A stretch of 64,000 nt of DNA from Molossus alvarezi (Eukaryota; Chordata; Mammalia; Chiroptera; Molossidae), in assembly GCA_037176705.1 (NCBI GenBank), contig CM073891.1, positions 95,787,827 to 95,851,826 on the forward strand, in the 5' to 3' direction. The stretch's first letter is position 1, and each line of letters starts with the position of its first letter. This document shows, one piece after another, positions 1 through 18,664 of the stretch. The notes under the pieces were generated by a model. The model saw only the letters and a program-made list of their open reading frames with translations. It was not told where the DNA came from and made no database searches. A program made the translations under genes and the position numbers.

Positions 1-7857
<7,857 letters not shown>

Positions 7858-8975
7858 GGCAGGAGATCAGGACCTGTGAATTGGAACAAATAACGTTCTG
7901 AGGCTCTTCGTCCTCCCTGAGAGTACTTCCCCAGGATCTCGTCTTCCGGAGAACTGGAGAGCCCGGTGCGCTCCCAGGAGGGATCTGTAGGTCTGGCTTA
8001 TGGCAGGACTGTGGGAAAGAGCCTTGACAAATCCATGGGTGGGCCTCACCCCGGGAACAAGCCCTGAGCTCCAGGGCCCTTGTTTCTGCCCCACCAGCTG
8101 GAGCCTGGCTGGCAGGTAGCCCCAGTCTGCAGTAAGGTTATGGGGTGTGCAGGGTTTCTGGCGGGGCAGTAATGGCAAAGGTAGGAGTGACAGTACCCAG
8201 AATGGGCTGTGGTGGCCAGGGAGGCAGCCAAACCCATGTCTGGCAGATGAGGGCTGTTGCCCTTTCCTATACTAATGGGTGCCAGGTAAGGGCACCCTCA
8301 GACCAAAAGTGTTTATTGTATCATTAGCCCTTTGTCTAAGTGGGATCAAGGCTCCCTTCTCCCCCTTCCAGGTGGTTGTGGGGCTGGGAGTGCCTGTTCC
8401 AATAGGGGCTATAACCTCTCTTCACAGATGTCTAGCTGGCCCCACCCCGGCCAGTAACCCAGCCCATGTTCTCCTGTACCCTCCTTCCATTTCCCATTTC
8501 AGTTCAACCAGGCCAACCTCTTCCTGTTTTCTGTTTGTTGATTAGGACCCAGAACTACAGGCTGTCCATCCCATCCTCATCCCCCACTCATGTTTCTGGA
8601 CTCTGTTTCCAAGTAAGAAATTGGTCCCGCTATAGGGCCTGGTGTGCTATAGAAGCAGTGAGTGGTGGGGAGCCATTGGGTCTCCGAGACACATTGTCTC
8701 TTCCTGTATCCATCCAATGGGGGATGGATCCTCTGGCTTGAGGGGCTACCCTAAGAAGCTGTTGGAGCTTTAGTCAGGCAGGAAAGCTTCCTTTAACTTC
8801 TGCAACTGGTGGGTGAAAAGATTTCCAACCTTTTATAGGCCTCCTCCATGTCCCAAAGCCCCGGTTTCAAGAACCAGGCAGCAGAAAGTCTAAGGAGCTG
8901 CCTGGGTTCCAGACTGGGGATAAGGATGAGGAGAAGAACTATAAACAGTAAATAAAAGGTTTTGTATAAACTCTT
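7858..8975 (+). other. SMO: SMO 3' UTR and polyadenylation region
   Basis: About 1.1 kb of non-coding sequence runs from the SMO stop codon to an AATAAA signal at 8951-8956, followed by a T/GT-rich stretch (TTTTGTATAAACTCTTGGTGTGCTTTTTTTCC). No interspersed repeat is evident here, unlike the flanks, as expected for an exon. The cleavage point is inferred at roughly 8970-8980. Confidence 0.75.
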
Positions 8976-10376
8976 GGTGTGCTTTTTTTCCATAGACCGC
9001 AGTCTCCACCAAACTGTTTATCTGGTTCTGATCTCATTTGTGTTTCACTCTCTCAGGCTACTCAGAAAGACTAAGAGCCTGGTGTTAATGAAGTCATGAC
9101 TGACAGATGTGCTGGCCGTCCTTCCTGACTAGTTGGTTCTATATGGACAAAAATTCTCCTGTGGCCACAGCTGCCTGCTTCTCACTGATCTTAGATAATT
9201 AAGAACACACAGTTTGTCCCTGGAATGATGATTGGAAGCAAGTGTCCCTCTGCTAGTGTAGATGAGCGTGGCTCCTTGTGGCAATCCTGGGCCCCACCTC
9301 TAAGGGCCTCTTGCCTTCCACAAGGGATGTCAGGGAGACCAAGTGCAGTCTGACGCATAGCTTCCTCTCCTGGGTAGTCAAAGGAATTCAGGCTTCCTTC
9401 AGGAAGCCTGTTAGCCCCACTTCCTCCAAAAAAAAAAAATGTCAGTAGAAGACTGGGAACTAACTGGGCTACAAGGACTCAAGATCACGTGGAAAGGAGA
9501 TCTGTGGAAGAAAGGGGGTAGTACTCATGCACTGGGAGGGTAGTGTAGAGTATTGACCAGACTTGTTTTGGAAGTAGTTCATGCAAGCATTGTGCTCAGA
9601 GCCAGATTGCAAAGGAAGGGGAACTAACTACTGATCTGATCATATTTGGGTATTTTACATGTATATTAGTAAAACAGCAATAATAATAGCTAACTCTTAT
9701 TGAATGCTTGCTAGGCTATCTCCCAAGTACTTCACATGCATTTACTTGAATCTCACAACAGACCTTTGGGGCACTCTTAACACATCCCCAAGATTCTGAG
9801 ACAAAGTTTCAATAGTTTGCCCAAGGCCACACAGTAAGTAGTAATGCTTAGATTCCATTCCAACTCTGGCTCCAGAGTTGGCTCTTGGGCGGTGCGTGCT
9901 GCCTCTTGTTTAATTAGAGGGATCAGAGGAGCTACTTTTCCCTAGAAACAAGCTCAGGGAATCAAAATGATCTGTCCACAACCTCACAGCTAGTGACAGA
10001 CACTGGGCCCAGGGTCTTCCTGACTCAGAACCCAAACTCGCCACTCTCAGTTATGACTGTTGATTTGCCTTTCTATCCAGGTTTCCTATGTTGTGTTCCC
10101 TCTGACCTCCCTGTATCCCTTGCTTACTGTGATCATTCTGGCAATCACTGTTTCTCTCGGCAGTAGTATAGCTACTTTTTAACCTTTATCAACAACAGTA
10201 TTCAAAACAATAAAATTTTTAGTGTTGTCTAATGATGTTTTCCAAAATAAGAGAATATGTGAACAATTTTCTTTCTTCTTTTTACCTCCATGGACATTCC
10301 CTCCATCCCTTCTTTCTTTGGAATATTTATGTAAAGGAGTGGGAATGGGATGTAGAGGGAGTTCATTCTAGGCTTT
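8976..10376 (+). other. Intergenic DNA 3' of SMO with MIR remnants
   Basis: 9678-9905 is a MIR on the + strand (CTAACTCTTATTGAATGCTTGCTAGG, TTTGCCCAAGGCCACACAG, CTCCAGAG). 9965-10060 looks like part of another MIR. The remainder shows nothing recognisable; no ORF here has coding character. Confidence 0.6.
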
Positions 10377-10566
10377 TTTAAAAATTTTACAAAGAGAGAT
10401 AGGGATAGAAACATCTATGAGAGAGAGAATATAGATTGGCCGCTTCCTGCATGCCCCCCACTGGGGATTGGGCCTATAACCTGGAGATGTGTCCTGACCA
10501 GGAATCGAACAAGCAACCTCTTGGTGCATGTGTCAATGCTCAACCACTGAACCACACTAGCTGGGC
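10377..10566 (-). mobile_element. VES-related SINE type b
   Basis: Reverse copy ending CACTAGCTGGGC. Flanked by the duplication CATTCTAGG-TTTT (about 10363-10376 and 10567-10580). Confidence 0.85.
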
Positions 10567-10743
10567 CATTCTAGGTTTTTAAAAACTGAAAAATGTTACC
10601 TTTTGATGTCTGGCAGTGGAGGTTGACTGAGACTCTGATCACTAGAGGGCACTGTGAGCCCACTTTTTGTGAATGCAGCCATTAAGCAGCAACTGGAGGT
10701 CCAGTACCACAAACACTCGCCCAACCAAGAAATCTTGCAGCAT

Positions 10744-11184
10744 TTTTTTAAAATATGGTTTTATTGACTTTTTAGAGAGAGGGAGACCCTGTCTGGTGCA
10801 TCTTAGCGGTTAGAGCATCAGCCCGTGGACCAAAGAGTCAGGGGTTCAATTTTGGTTAAGGGCACGTACCTTGGTTGCAGTTTGGTCCCAGCCCTGGTCC
10901 AGGTTGTGTGGGAGGCAACCAGTTGATGTGTCTCTCTTACACTGATGTTTCTCTCTCTCTTCTCCTCCCACTCGATCTGAATATAAATGGAAAAATATCC
11001 TCAGTTGAGGATTTTTTTTAAAAAGGGGAGGGGGATAGAGTTAGAAACATCTATCAGCTGCCTCCTGCATGCCTCCTACTGGGGATCAAGCCTGCAACCA
11101 GGGCATGTGCTCTGACTGGGAATCTAACTGTGACCTCTCAGTCCCTGGGATAATGCTCAGTCCACTGAGCCACACTGGCTGGGC
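10744..11184 (-). mobile_element. Type b SINE interrupted by a type a SINE
   Basis: Outer reverse SINE in two parts (10744-10785 and 11025-11184), with flanking duplication ATCTTGCA. The inner element separates its TTTTATTGACTTTTTAGAGAG end from its CACACTGGCTGGGC end. Confidence 0.85.
10786..11024 (+). mobile_element. VES SINE type a nested in a SINE
   Basis: Complete + strand copy (ACCCTGTCTGGTGCATCTTAG to CCTCAGTTGAGGATTTTTTTTAAAAA) inserted in the purine-rich body of the outer SINE. Confidence 0.88.
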
Positions 11185-11392
11185 ATCTTGCATTATTTTA
11201 TAGGAGCCCCAGCTCTTATGACTGAGCCACAGAGGCCACTTTCCTACCAAAGCTCCTGAATCAGGTCCTCGGAAGAAACGCCGCAGGATCCAAGAGGAGC
11301 CTTGTTTGTAGGACTCTCTGTGGCCCAGCTGGTGGCCTGAGACCAGGTCTCCATGTGTTCACTGCTCTGGCAAGCTCTTACCACTCTCATAC

Positions 11393-11809
11393 TGTTGTAG
11401 ACCAGACTCAGACTTCGAACTGGATTCAAATTAAGAGAGCTTTATTAGCTGCACGATGACTGTCCCATCCTACGCAGAGGAGAGAGCAGCCCCAAGCTCA
11501 GGGGGAGGGTGCTTATATCGTTTTCTTAGCCCCTGTTAAGGAATTGGGCTAAGGGTCTGCGAGCAAGCAAGTACGTACAGAAGTGGATATGTGCAGTTAG
11601 CCATTATGTCTGAGGGGTAAACATTTCTATGTGCACAATGTAGTAGTCAGCTCCGGCTGATGCCTATCTCCTTCCCTCTTACCTAGTTCCTGTAATCCTT
11701 TTAGGGTCCAGAGTAAGGTCTACCAAGTGGGAAATTTTTAACTACAGGTTTTCACAGTACTTTAGCTGTATATTCTTCTGTTTTATTGCCCTGTTGTCTG
11801 TCCTTCACA
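11393..11809 (-). repeat. Provirus 1, 3' LTR
   Basis: On the minus strand it starts TGTGAAGG and ends CTACAACA. It has a TATA-like GATATAAGC (about 11513-11522) and the poly(A) signal AATAAAGCTCTC (about 11434-11445). A short GGGGAA polypurine end abuts it at 11810-11815. Confidence 0.9.
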
Positions 11810-11833
11810 TTCCCCATTGGTCTTGGGGCTAAT

Positions 11834-12148
11834 TCAAATCCTTGAACCTAGATAAATTTCTTCAGTCTCTTCTACCATGACTAGTCTCTGGTAAGGAGTG
11901 CTCAGGACCACGAGCTTCACAGTCTGAATGCGTTCCTTGATGAACTGAACTGTGCGATTGATTATAATAGGACCACACGTCAGCATCAGGAGTAAGAGGA
12001 TGAGGGGACCAGTCAGGGAAGTTAGGGTAGTGAGCCAAGGGGACCAGTTGAATAAATTCTCATACCAATTAGTGGAGGCTGATTGGGCTTTCTCCTGTTC
12101 CTGTAGTATTGTCTGATTCCTGATGGAGTCTGTTGTTTCTCCTATCAT
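11834..12148 (-). pseudogene. env transmembrane subunit C-part
   Basis: A 104-codon frame: an ectodomain end with NWYENLFNW, a hydrophobic anchor of about 20 residues (LTGPLILLLLMLTCG) and a short cytoplasmic tail, as in gamma-type TM. SU, the fusion peptide and the immunosuppressive region are absent. Confidence 0.8.
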
Positions 12149-12189
12149 CCTGTTGGTGCCGATGCCTATGTAGTATGGAGGTAAGGGGT

Positions 12190-13300
12190 TTTAAGCAGAA
12201 CCAGCAGTTTCGGGTTTGGTTAGGGTTGGTCTTCTGCTTAGAGGATACCATTGGCCAGAGTCCTCAGAGAACCGTATCGAGTCCCCAGGCTGGAATGGGT
12301 GCATAGGGTCCGAGGTGAGCACAGGCAGGTCATCACAGACGAGTTTGTGGACAGCTTTCAGGGCGGACTGCAGGGCCTGCAAGAACTGTAAGAGGGCGAG
12401 GGGGAGCAGAGTGGTCCAGTTTTCACCGGTTTTTAAAGTAAATTTGGTTAAGGTTTCCTTTAAGGTCCTGTCTTCCTGCCTGAATCTTTCTTTATCTTGC
12501 ATAGACCCTCTGCGTCTTTCCTAGTGCTTTCCCGGACATAAACCTGAGAGCTTGCTCAATCTATCTGCGGTCTGCACATTGCCCAGTTTTCCTTTTCCTC
12601 CTCCCTACTCAGATCCACACACTCCTGCTTCTCTCTGCCTTCTCTCTTTCCCTGTGACTTTACCAGACATCACCTGCCTCTCGGGAGTTCAGTAAGCTTG
12701 GTGTAACCTAAGTGGGTAGTCTGGTGCAGCTGGTTGACTAAAGTCCGACCTAAGGCCTCTGGGACTAACAACCTCCCATCAGGCAGTGTCCATCATCCAT
12801 TGATTCTGGTCTGCAGCAGATTTTCCTTGCCCCATCAGAGAGCCTGGATCAGGGCTATGAGTTCAGGCATTGGGCTGAAGTTCCCCTACTTAATGACTGA
12901 GACCATATGACACGGTCCAGAGTTATTGCTGCTGCCTCAGCATACCTGATTTCTTCCTGGACATAGCTGTTCCCGTCCATGAACAATACCTCATCTGATG
13001 ATGGCAGGGGGACATCCTTGAGGTCTGACCGGGCTGTCTGCATGATATCTACAGGTAGTCCTGTAGAGGTTTCTCCGGGTCATCATGCAGGAGGCAGGCT
13101 GGCAGGATTAATGGCCAAAGTCTTGTAGAACTTGATGTGGGGCTGGCCTGGAGTGGCAGTGGCCAGCAATTGAAGAATCACTCCAGTCACTGGAGAAGAT
13201 CACGTCCGAGTAGGGGACATGGGCACTCCAGCATGGCCAGAAATGAATGAGTCACGGTATATCTCCCATGGTCCATAGTCCTCTTTGAAGACCACGGGTA
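12190..13300 (-). pseudogene. Gamma-type pol remnants (protease end, RNase H, integrase)
   Basis: In viral order on the minus strand: a protease end (LLGRD near 13200, in a shifted frame); RT connection residue FYKTLAINPAS (about 13110-13140); RNase H start FMDGNSYVQEEIRYAEAAAI (about 12920-12985); integrase N-part (about 12700-12850); and an integrase C-part (RTLKETLTKF...HPFQPGDSI, 12240-12470). Most of RT and the integrase core are deleted; several stops and shifts. Confidence 0.75.
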
Positions 13301-13699
13301 GGTTAGGGGCCCATTGGCCCAGTCAGGACTGAGTCTGCTGCATCAGTATCCTCTACACCTGACTTAGTCTTAGTCTTTTCTATCCCTAATTGGGACCTAG
13401 GCCTGCCATCCTGACCCTTCTTAGGGTGATCCTTCCCCAAGGGCCCTGTTTCCCTTAAGGCTGCTCCTACCACCTTTGCAAATTCAGCCAATTTGGCCAA
13501 TAGGCCTATAGGAGAACACAGTGAAAAGTGTTCAAGGAAGCCCTTCCCTGGATAGTATTTGGGTCCCATAGTGGGCAGAGGAATGGGAACATTTCCTCTG
13601 ACCCCAGGTTTACAAAAGAATGTAGGAAAGGGGAGCAACGTCCTAGCACGCGTGTTTACGTGGGGCAGAGTGTTTTTTAACTCTCCAAGAGCATTTCCT

Positions 13700-14420
13700 A
13701 CCTGTGCCCTTTCATAGACTGACCACTGTCCCCGCCCTCCCCGGGAAGCCCTGTGGCCACCTGCCTGCTGCCCCCGTTTCCCAAGACAAGGGGCTCTCCA
13801 CACTGACCCCTGTCCCAAAATGCGGTGTCAAGCAGGACACACAGAGCGACCCACCAGCAGGGACGGCCCTTGAATCACTAATTATTCTGTTAACTGCCTG
13901 TAGCAACTGAGCTACAAAATCTTGATATGGCTCTTCAGGTCCTTGTCTGATGGATGTAAGGTTTAGCGAATTTTCCCTTTTGTTGGGAGCTCTTTCCAGG
14001 CCTTTGAAGCACAAATATTAATCACAGCTGTGATGGAGGATGGTGGGGGAGTCTCTAAGGACTCATAGCCATTCTCGGCTTTCCTCGAGTCTTTCACTAC
14101 ACCTGGCTTCCCCACCTTGTTAGCCTCCTGCACAGGATCAAGACAATCTCTAACTAGGGCCCAAAGAGGAACTGTTTGCACCAGAAACTTGTTCAGGCCT
14201 TTAGCTACATCTTCGCCTCTAAGGCACGCCCTGCCTGTGCCCAGGTTTCTCTTGGGACCCAGTTTGGGACCCACTACCAGTATATGTGCCCTAATCAGAA
14301 CCTTCCTCAAATAAAGGGCATTAGGGCTCCTAACTATGATTAGACTAACAGCAACAAAGTTGAGGGAGACACAGTAGGGAGGCAGACGAGGACAAAAACA
14401 AGGGAAGACACACAAGACAG
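13700..14420 (-). pseudogene. gag remnant with class II-like capsid homology region
   Basis: The minus strand reads ASKAWKELPTKGKIR and, after a frame break, QGPEEPYQDFVAQLLQAVN. That spacing (QGPxEPYxDFVxxLL) fits the major homology region of betaretrovirus-like (ERVK) capsids better than the gamma form found elsewhere in this provirus. Frames are broken before and after. I do not recognise the flanking 13303-13700 reading frame; no zinc knuckle is visible. It may be a nested insert or a recombinant segment. Confidence 0.5.
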
Positions 14421-14715
14421 AAACTTTTGCTTACAAACGTTATGGAGCACGGTCACTCACACACCGTTTAAATTTTCTTTCAGAAATTCCCTATCCTGAG
14501 CGGCGCCTATGACGCTTGGGAGGTGATCAGTCTCCACTTCCACCCCAGTGGCGGGTCTGAATGAACAGAATTTGCCCGATTTGAATCCCACCTAACATCA
14601 TAGGGGGATTCCCAGGAGAGGAGAGACTGCCCCGCGTCCGGCCCGGCCCTCTCACTCTCTTCCAGATAGACTGGTCACCTGCGGAGGCTTTTACCAGGTT
14701 CCCTTTCATCTTTTT

Positions 14716-14967
14716 CTAAAACTTTTTTTAAAAATTATTTTATCCTCACCTGAGGACACTTTTTTGCATTTATTTTCAGATAGAGCAGGAGGGAGAGAGA
14801 GAGAAACATCGACATGACAGAGACACATTGAGTGGCCGCCACCCACACAACCCCAACCAGGGCCGGTACAAACCGCAACCAAGGTATGTACCCTTAGGGG
14901 GAACCGAACCCGGGTCTCTCGGGTCCATGGGCTGACGCTCTAACCACTGAGCCAAACTGGCCAGGGC
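14716..14967 (-). mobile_element. VES SINE type a inside provirus 1
   Basis: Reverse copy flanked by the duplication CCCTTTCATCTTTTT (14701-14715 and 14968-14982). It inserted after the provirus did. Confidence 0.92.
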
Positions 14968-15159
14968 CCCTTTCATCTTTTTTTTGTTTTGGGGACATCT
15001 TAGCATCTCCCGGATGTTTGACGGAAACCCAAGTAGGATCTTCAGGGCCCTGGAACTCAGGGGGTGCCTCCCCTCAGATCTATAGGGGTCAGGCAGCCGG
15101 ATCGGGAGAGGCAGCTCATCCTAGGCCTCTAGCCCTTGGTGTAGCAAAACACCAGGGAA

Positions 15160-16150
15160 TCATGCTGGTGTTGGGGTCCCAGTGGGTCTGAGAGTGGGGA
15201 GGCGGGTCTCTAGGTGAGCTGGATTTGTGACAGGTTGGCCGTCTGGCCCAAGAACCATTTTTGCTGCTTCTCTGTAAATCCTGTCCCTCTCCTCGGAGGT
15301 GAACAGGACCTGCAAAAGCTGCTGACGGTCATCCCAAGTGGGCTGATGGGTGTGGAAGACTGGCTCTAGGAGAGAGATTAAACCTTGGGGTTTATCAGAG
15401 AAGGAGGGGTTCTGTTGTTTCCAATTATACAGATCGCTAGTCGAGAAGGGGACATAAACCATGAAGGGCCGAGTCTGGTCTCCACCCAGTGGTGGAGCAA
15501 CCTGACGGAGGGGCAGAATAGCAGCCTAGGAGTCTGGCGCCTGCAGAGGGGTTATAAGGGGTGACGCCACGTGTATGGGGAGGACTGAGCGGCTGAAGGG
15601 CTTCAGCCTCTCTGGCAGCGGCAGCGGCAGCGGCAGCGGTGGGTGGCGGAGCCCCATAAGGGGGTGGCCCCAAAGGGTCAGTGAGGGGGTCTTCTGGGGG
15701 ACCTGAAAGAACAGGGTAAAGCCTTCGGGAGGGAGCAGGAGCCGAGGGCTTCTGAGGCTTCCGTGGAGGCTTGGCAATTAAAGTCTTCTCCCTATTAGGG
15801 CACAAACATTTCTTAATATAATTAGGCTTGTCAGTAGCTATGTCAATCCAAACATCAATATAGGGAATTTGGTCTGGGTGTCCGGGATTCCCATAGATGG
15901 CGCCCCGAACTGCAAACAAATAGCCTAAATCGAAAGTGCCCTGAGAGAGCCAGCCAACCCGGAAAGTGGGCCACTCGTTTGCACAAAGTGCGCAGGGATC
16001 CAGGGTCCACCACGACGTCGTGACCTGAGGCACACGTGGAGAAATCTGAGAAGTTATCAAGGAGACACTGAAGAGGGGTCTTAGGTCCTGAAGGTCCCTG
16101 ACCCATTTTGAAGGACGTGGGCCGGCACAACACAGAAGCACAAAACACAA
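15160..16150 (-). pseudogene. Gamma-type gag remnant (MA, PPPY region, CA N-part)
   Basis: Structural-protein gene of provirus 1, in at least three frames. 15855-16120 reads an MA start (MGQGPSG..., the Gly-2 expected for myristoylation). It then shifts frame into WPTFRVGW and HPDQIPYIDVW, typical of gamma MA. A proline-rich segment with the late-domain motif PPPY follows (near 15655). 15160-15462 reads the capsid N-part (VPFSTSDLYNWKQQ, THQPTWDD). No continuous gag frame survives; the capsid C-part is lost or replaced. Confidence 0.85.
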
Positions 16151-16514
16151 AAGGACAAACAGATCAGAGACGAAAAGGTTGCCAGATAAACCGAACTGGG
16201 GCCAAGAGCGATGTCTCCTTTGGCCCAGGGGCGAGATCTATGTGCTGTGTCCAGCAGACCCACTTCCCCAATTACTCTGCGGAGTTTTTAGAAAGACTTA
16301 CCGAGGGACGTCCCTCGGTAAGCCTGGGCCCAGGATTTCCAGATGCTCTCTAGATGGAATTTGGAGTGGGTCAATTCCCAGGGCAGAGTGGAGTCCGGGG
16401 CGGAGGAACGTCTCTCCGAGGCCTTCCCCTAGACCGCCCGTCTGCTCCCGGGATGGACCTGTCTCCCCGAGTCTGAGGAGGTCAACCCGCCGGAGTGGGG
16501 GACCTCATTTGTCT

Positions 16515-16532
16515 GTCTCACTGGGGCCTCCA
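16515..16532 (-). promoter_or_regulatory. Primer-binding site, tRNA-Thr(UGU)-like
   Basis: The minus strand reads TGGAGGCCCCAGTGAGAC, starting 2 nt after the 5' LTR. It matches the complement of the tRNA-Thr(UGU) 3' end at 16 of 18 positions, better than tRNA-Gln. The tRNA sequence is from memory. Confidence 0.7.
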
Positions 16533-16534
16533 AA

Positions 16535-16951
16535 TGTTGTAGACCAGACGCAGACTCTGAACTGGGTTCAAATTAAGAGAGCTTTATTAGCTGCACAATG
16601 ACTGTCCCATCCTACGCAGAGGAGAGAACAGCCCCGAGCTCAGGGGGAGGGTGCTTATATCATTTTCTTAGCCCCTGTTAAGGAATTGGGCTAAGGGTCT
16701 GCGAGCAAGCAAGCATGTACAGAAGTGAATAGCTGCAGTTAGCCATTATGTCTGAGGGGTAAGCATTTCTATGTGCACAATGTAGTGGTCAGCTCCGGCT
16801 GATGCCTATCTCCTTCCCTCTTACCTAGTTCCTGTAATCCTCTTAGGGTCCAGAGTAAGGTCTACCAAGTGGGAAATTTTTAACTACAGGTTTTCACAGT
16901 ACTTTAGGTGTATATTCTTCTGTTTTATTGCCCTATTGTCTGTCCTTCACA
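16535..16951 (-). repeat. Provirus 1, 5' LTR
   Basis: Same length as the 3' LTR and about 96% identical to it; TG...CA ends on the minus strand. It is followed (towards lower coordinates) by two bases and then the primer-binding site. Confidence 0.9.
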
Positions 16952-17196
16952 ATACTCCAAGTCAAACTCAAATTCAGTCTTCCATCTTTCTAGGTTATGA
17001 GGCCTGTCTCTGTTGTTCCCAACTTCTTCTAAGTAGGCTGTCCACTGCCCCATCCCTTCCTTAGCCTGAGCTTTTATTCATTTTTTGTCTTTTTAATCTA
17101 AGAATTTAAAAGATATTTAAAAAGACAAAGAACAACTTAATAAACATTCACATTCCCACTACTCAGAAATCACAAATCATAAATTTATTTTATTAG

Positions 17197-17412
17197 CTCT
17201 GGCCAGTGTGACTCAGTTGGTTGGATCATTGTCCTGTACACCAAAATGTGGCAGGTTCTATTCCTGTTCAGGGCACATGCCCAGGTTGTGGGTTTGATTC
17301 CCCAGTCCGGGCCCCTATGGGAGGGAGGCAACTGATTGATGTTTCTCTCTCACAACAATGTTTCTTTCTCTCTCTTTCTCCCTTCCTCTCTCTAAAATCA
17401 ATTTTAAAAATT
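17197..17412 (+). mobile_element. VES-related SINE type b
   Basis: CTCTGGCCAGTGTGACTCAG head to TCTCTCTAAAATCAATTTTAAAAA tail; diverged copy. Confidence 0.8.
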
Positions 17413-17438
17413 ACTTTATCATATTTGTTTCCACTCTA

Positions 17439-17633
17439 TTTTTTTAAATATGTTTTTAGTGATTTTAGAGAGGGAGAGGGAGAGGGAGAAACATTGATCA
17501 GCTGCTTTCTGCTGCCTCCTATATGCCCCCTACTGGGATGGAACCCACAACCCCAGCATCTGACCAGGAATCCAACTGGTAACACCTCAGTGCTTGGGAC
17601 AACGCTCAACCAACAGAGCCACACCAGCTGGGC
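17439..17633 (-). mobile_element. VES-related SINE type b
   Basis: Reverse copy: TTTTTAGTGATTTTAGAGAGGG... ending CCACACCAGCTGGGC. Confidence 0.82.
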
Positions 17634-17734
17634 AATATAGGTCTATTTTCATCTATTAGTCTCAGCACCTAATGATCCCTTTCATTCTAGATATTCTCAT
17701 CTTTCAATTTGGGGATATTTTTGTTTGTTTGTTT

Positions 17735-18001
17735 TTGTTAATCCCCACCCAAGGATATTTTTCCATTGAGTTTTAGATAGAGTGCAAGGGAGGGAGGGAG
17801 GGTGGGAGAGAGAGAGAGAGGGGAGGGAGAGAGAGAGACACTGATGTGAGAGAGACACATCAATTTGTTGCCTCCCACAACCCTGATCTGGGCCAGATAT
17901 TGAACTGGCAACTCAGGTATGTACCCTAGACTGGGAATCAAACCCACAACCCTTTGGTCTGAGGGCTGATGTTCTAACTGCTGAGACAAACTGACCAGGG
18001 C
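17735..18001 (-). mobile_element. VES SINE type a, diverged
   Basis: Reverse copy: TTAATCCCCACCCAAGGATATTT, an expanded GAGGGAGA tract, then GACAAACTGACCAGGGC. Confidence 0.83.
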
Positions 18002-18179
18002 TTAGGGAAATATTTTGAATTATTTCTTTGATTACCTACCCCCATTTTCTTTGTTACCTCTTTCTGGCACTCATATTATTCAGATGTTGAACTTCCTGGA
18101 CTGGCCCTCTAATTCATTTTTCTTTCTCTTTCTTCCTTCTTTTTCTTTTCCTTCCTCTTCCTCCCTCCCTTCCTTTCTT

Positions 18180-18370
18180 TTTGGAAATTGAAAGAGAAAA
18201 CTTAATAAAGACCTGAAAAACAATTTCTAAAAGACCAAACTTCTCCAGAAAACTGTAGCTACACAATGCATTTCATCTATCATGTTATAATATGCATTAG
18301 ACACATATAAAAACCATAAAACAGGCTAGCATTCAACAGTTTGAGCAAAGATGAAATGCATCTTTTCTAT
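18180..18370 (-). other. Unrecognised segment, possibly a 3' UTR-like retrocopy
   Basis: The reverse strand ends CAGGTCTTTATTAAGTTTTC followed by an A/purine-rich run (18120-18180 on the + strand is CT-rich). It might be the 3' end of a retroposed transcript. I cannot identify a parent. Confidence 0.2.
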
Positions 18371-18664
18371 TTTTAAATTTTTTCTTTTGTTCATTGAGTT
18401 TTAATTTTTTTTCCGCTAGAATGCTTTCATTTTAAAGGTCTCCTTTGTTTCCTGAATGTTCACTTCTGGAAACAGCATGTTCTTTTGCAAATACAATATC
18501 TTTGGTCTCTGAGGGTATTAATGATTTTTTTTGAGGGGATTGTCTTGATTTATTCTTCATGCATAGCCTGTTTCTTCCAAGTTTTTTTTTTTTTTTTTTT
18601 TCAGTTTTCTTAATTGAAGATCTTGTTGATCTTGTTGATCTTGTTCATTTTCAGTTTTCTTCAG

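Larger units (their letters stand above)
11393..16951 (-). mobile_element. Defective gamma-type (class I) endogenous provirus
   Basis: Two 417-bp LTRs bound an internal region whose gag, pol and env remnants all read on the minus strand. The host duplication is 4 bp, ATAC, at 11389-11392 and 16952-16955; 4 bp is usual for gammaretroviruses. A primer site fitting tRNA-Thr(UGU) follows the 5' LTR. The LTRs differ at about 18 of 417 sites by hand count (near 4%), so the insertion is old but not ancient. The internal part is about 4.7 kb, far short of an intact 7-8 kb. Protease/RT, the integrase core and env SU are largely missing and the frames are broken. It cannot encode virus. A VES SINE sits inside it. 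Confidence 0.92.

Noticed and set aside
15437..16150. Intact 237-codon gag protein
   Set aside because: The MA start is in one frame and the rest of MA in another, so the long frame begins with non-MA residues and joins unrelated parts.
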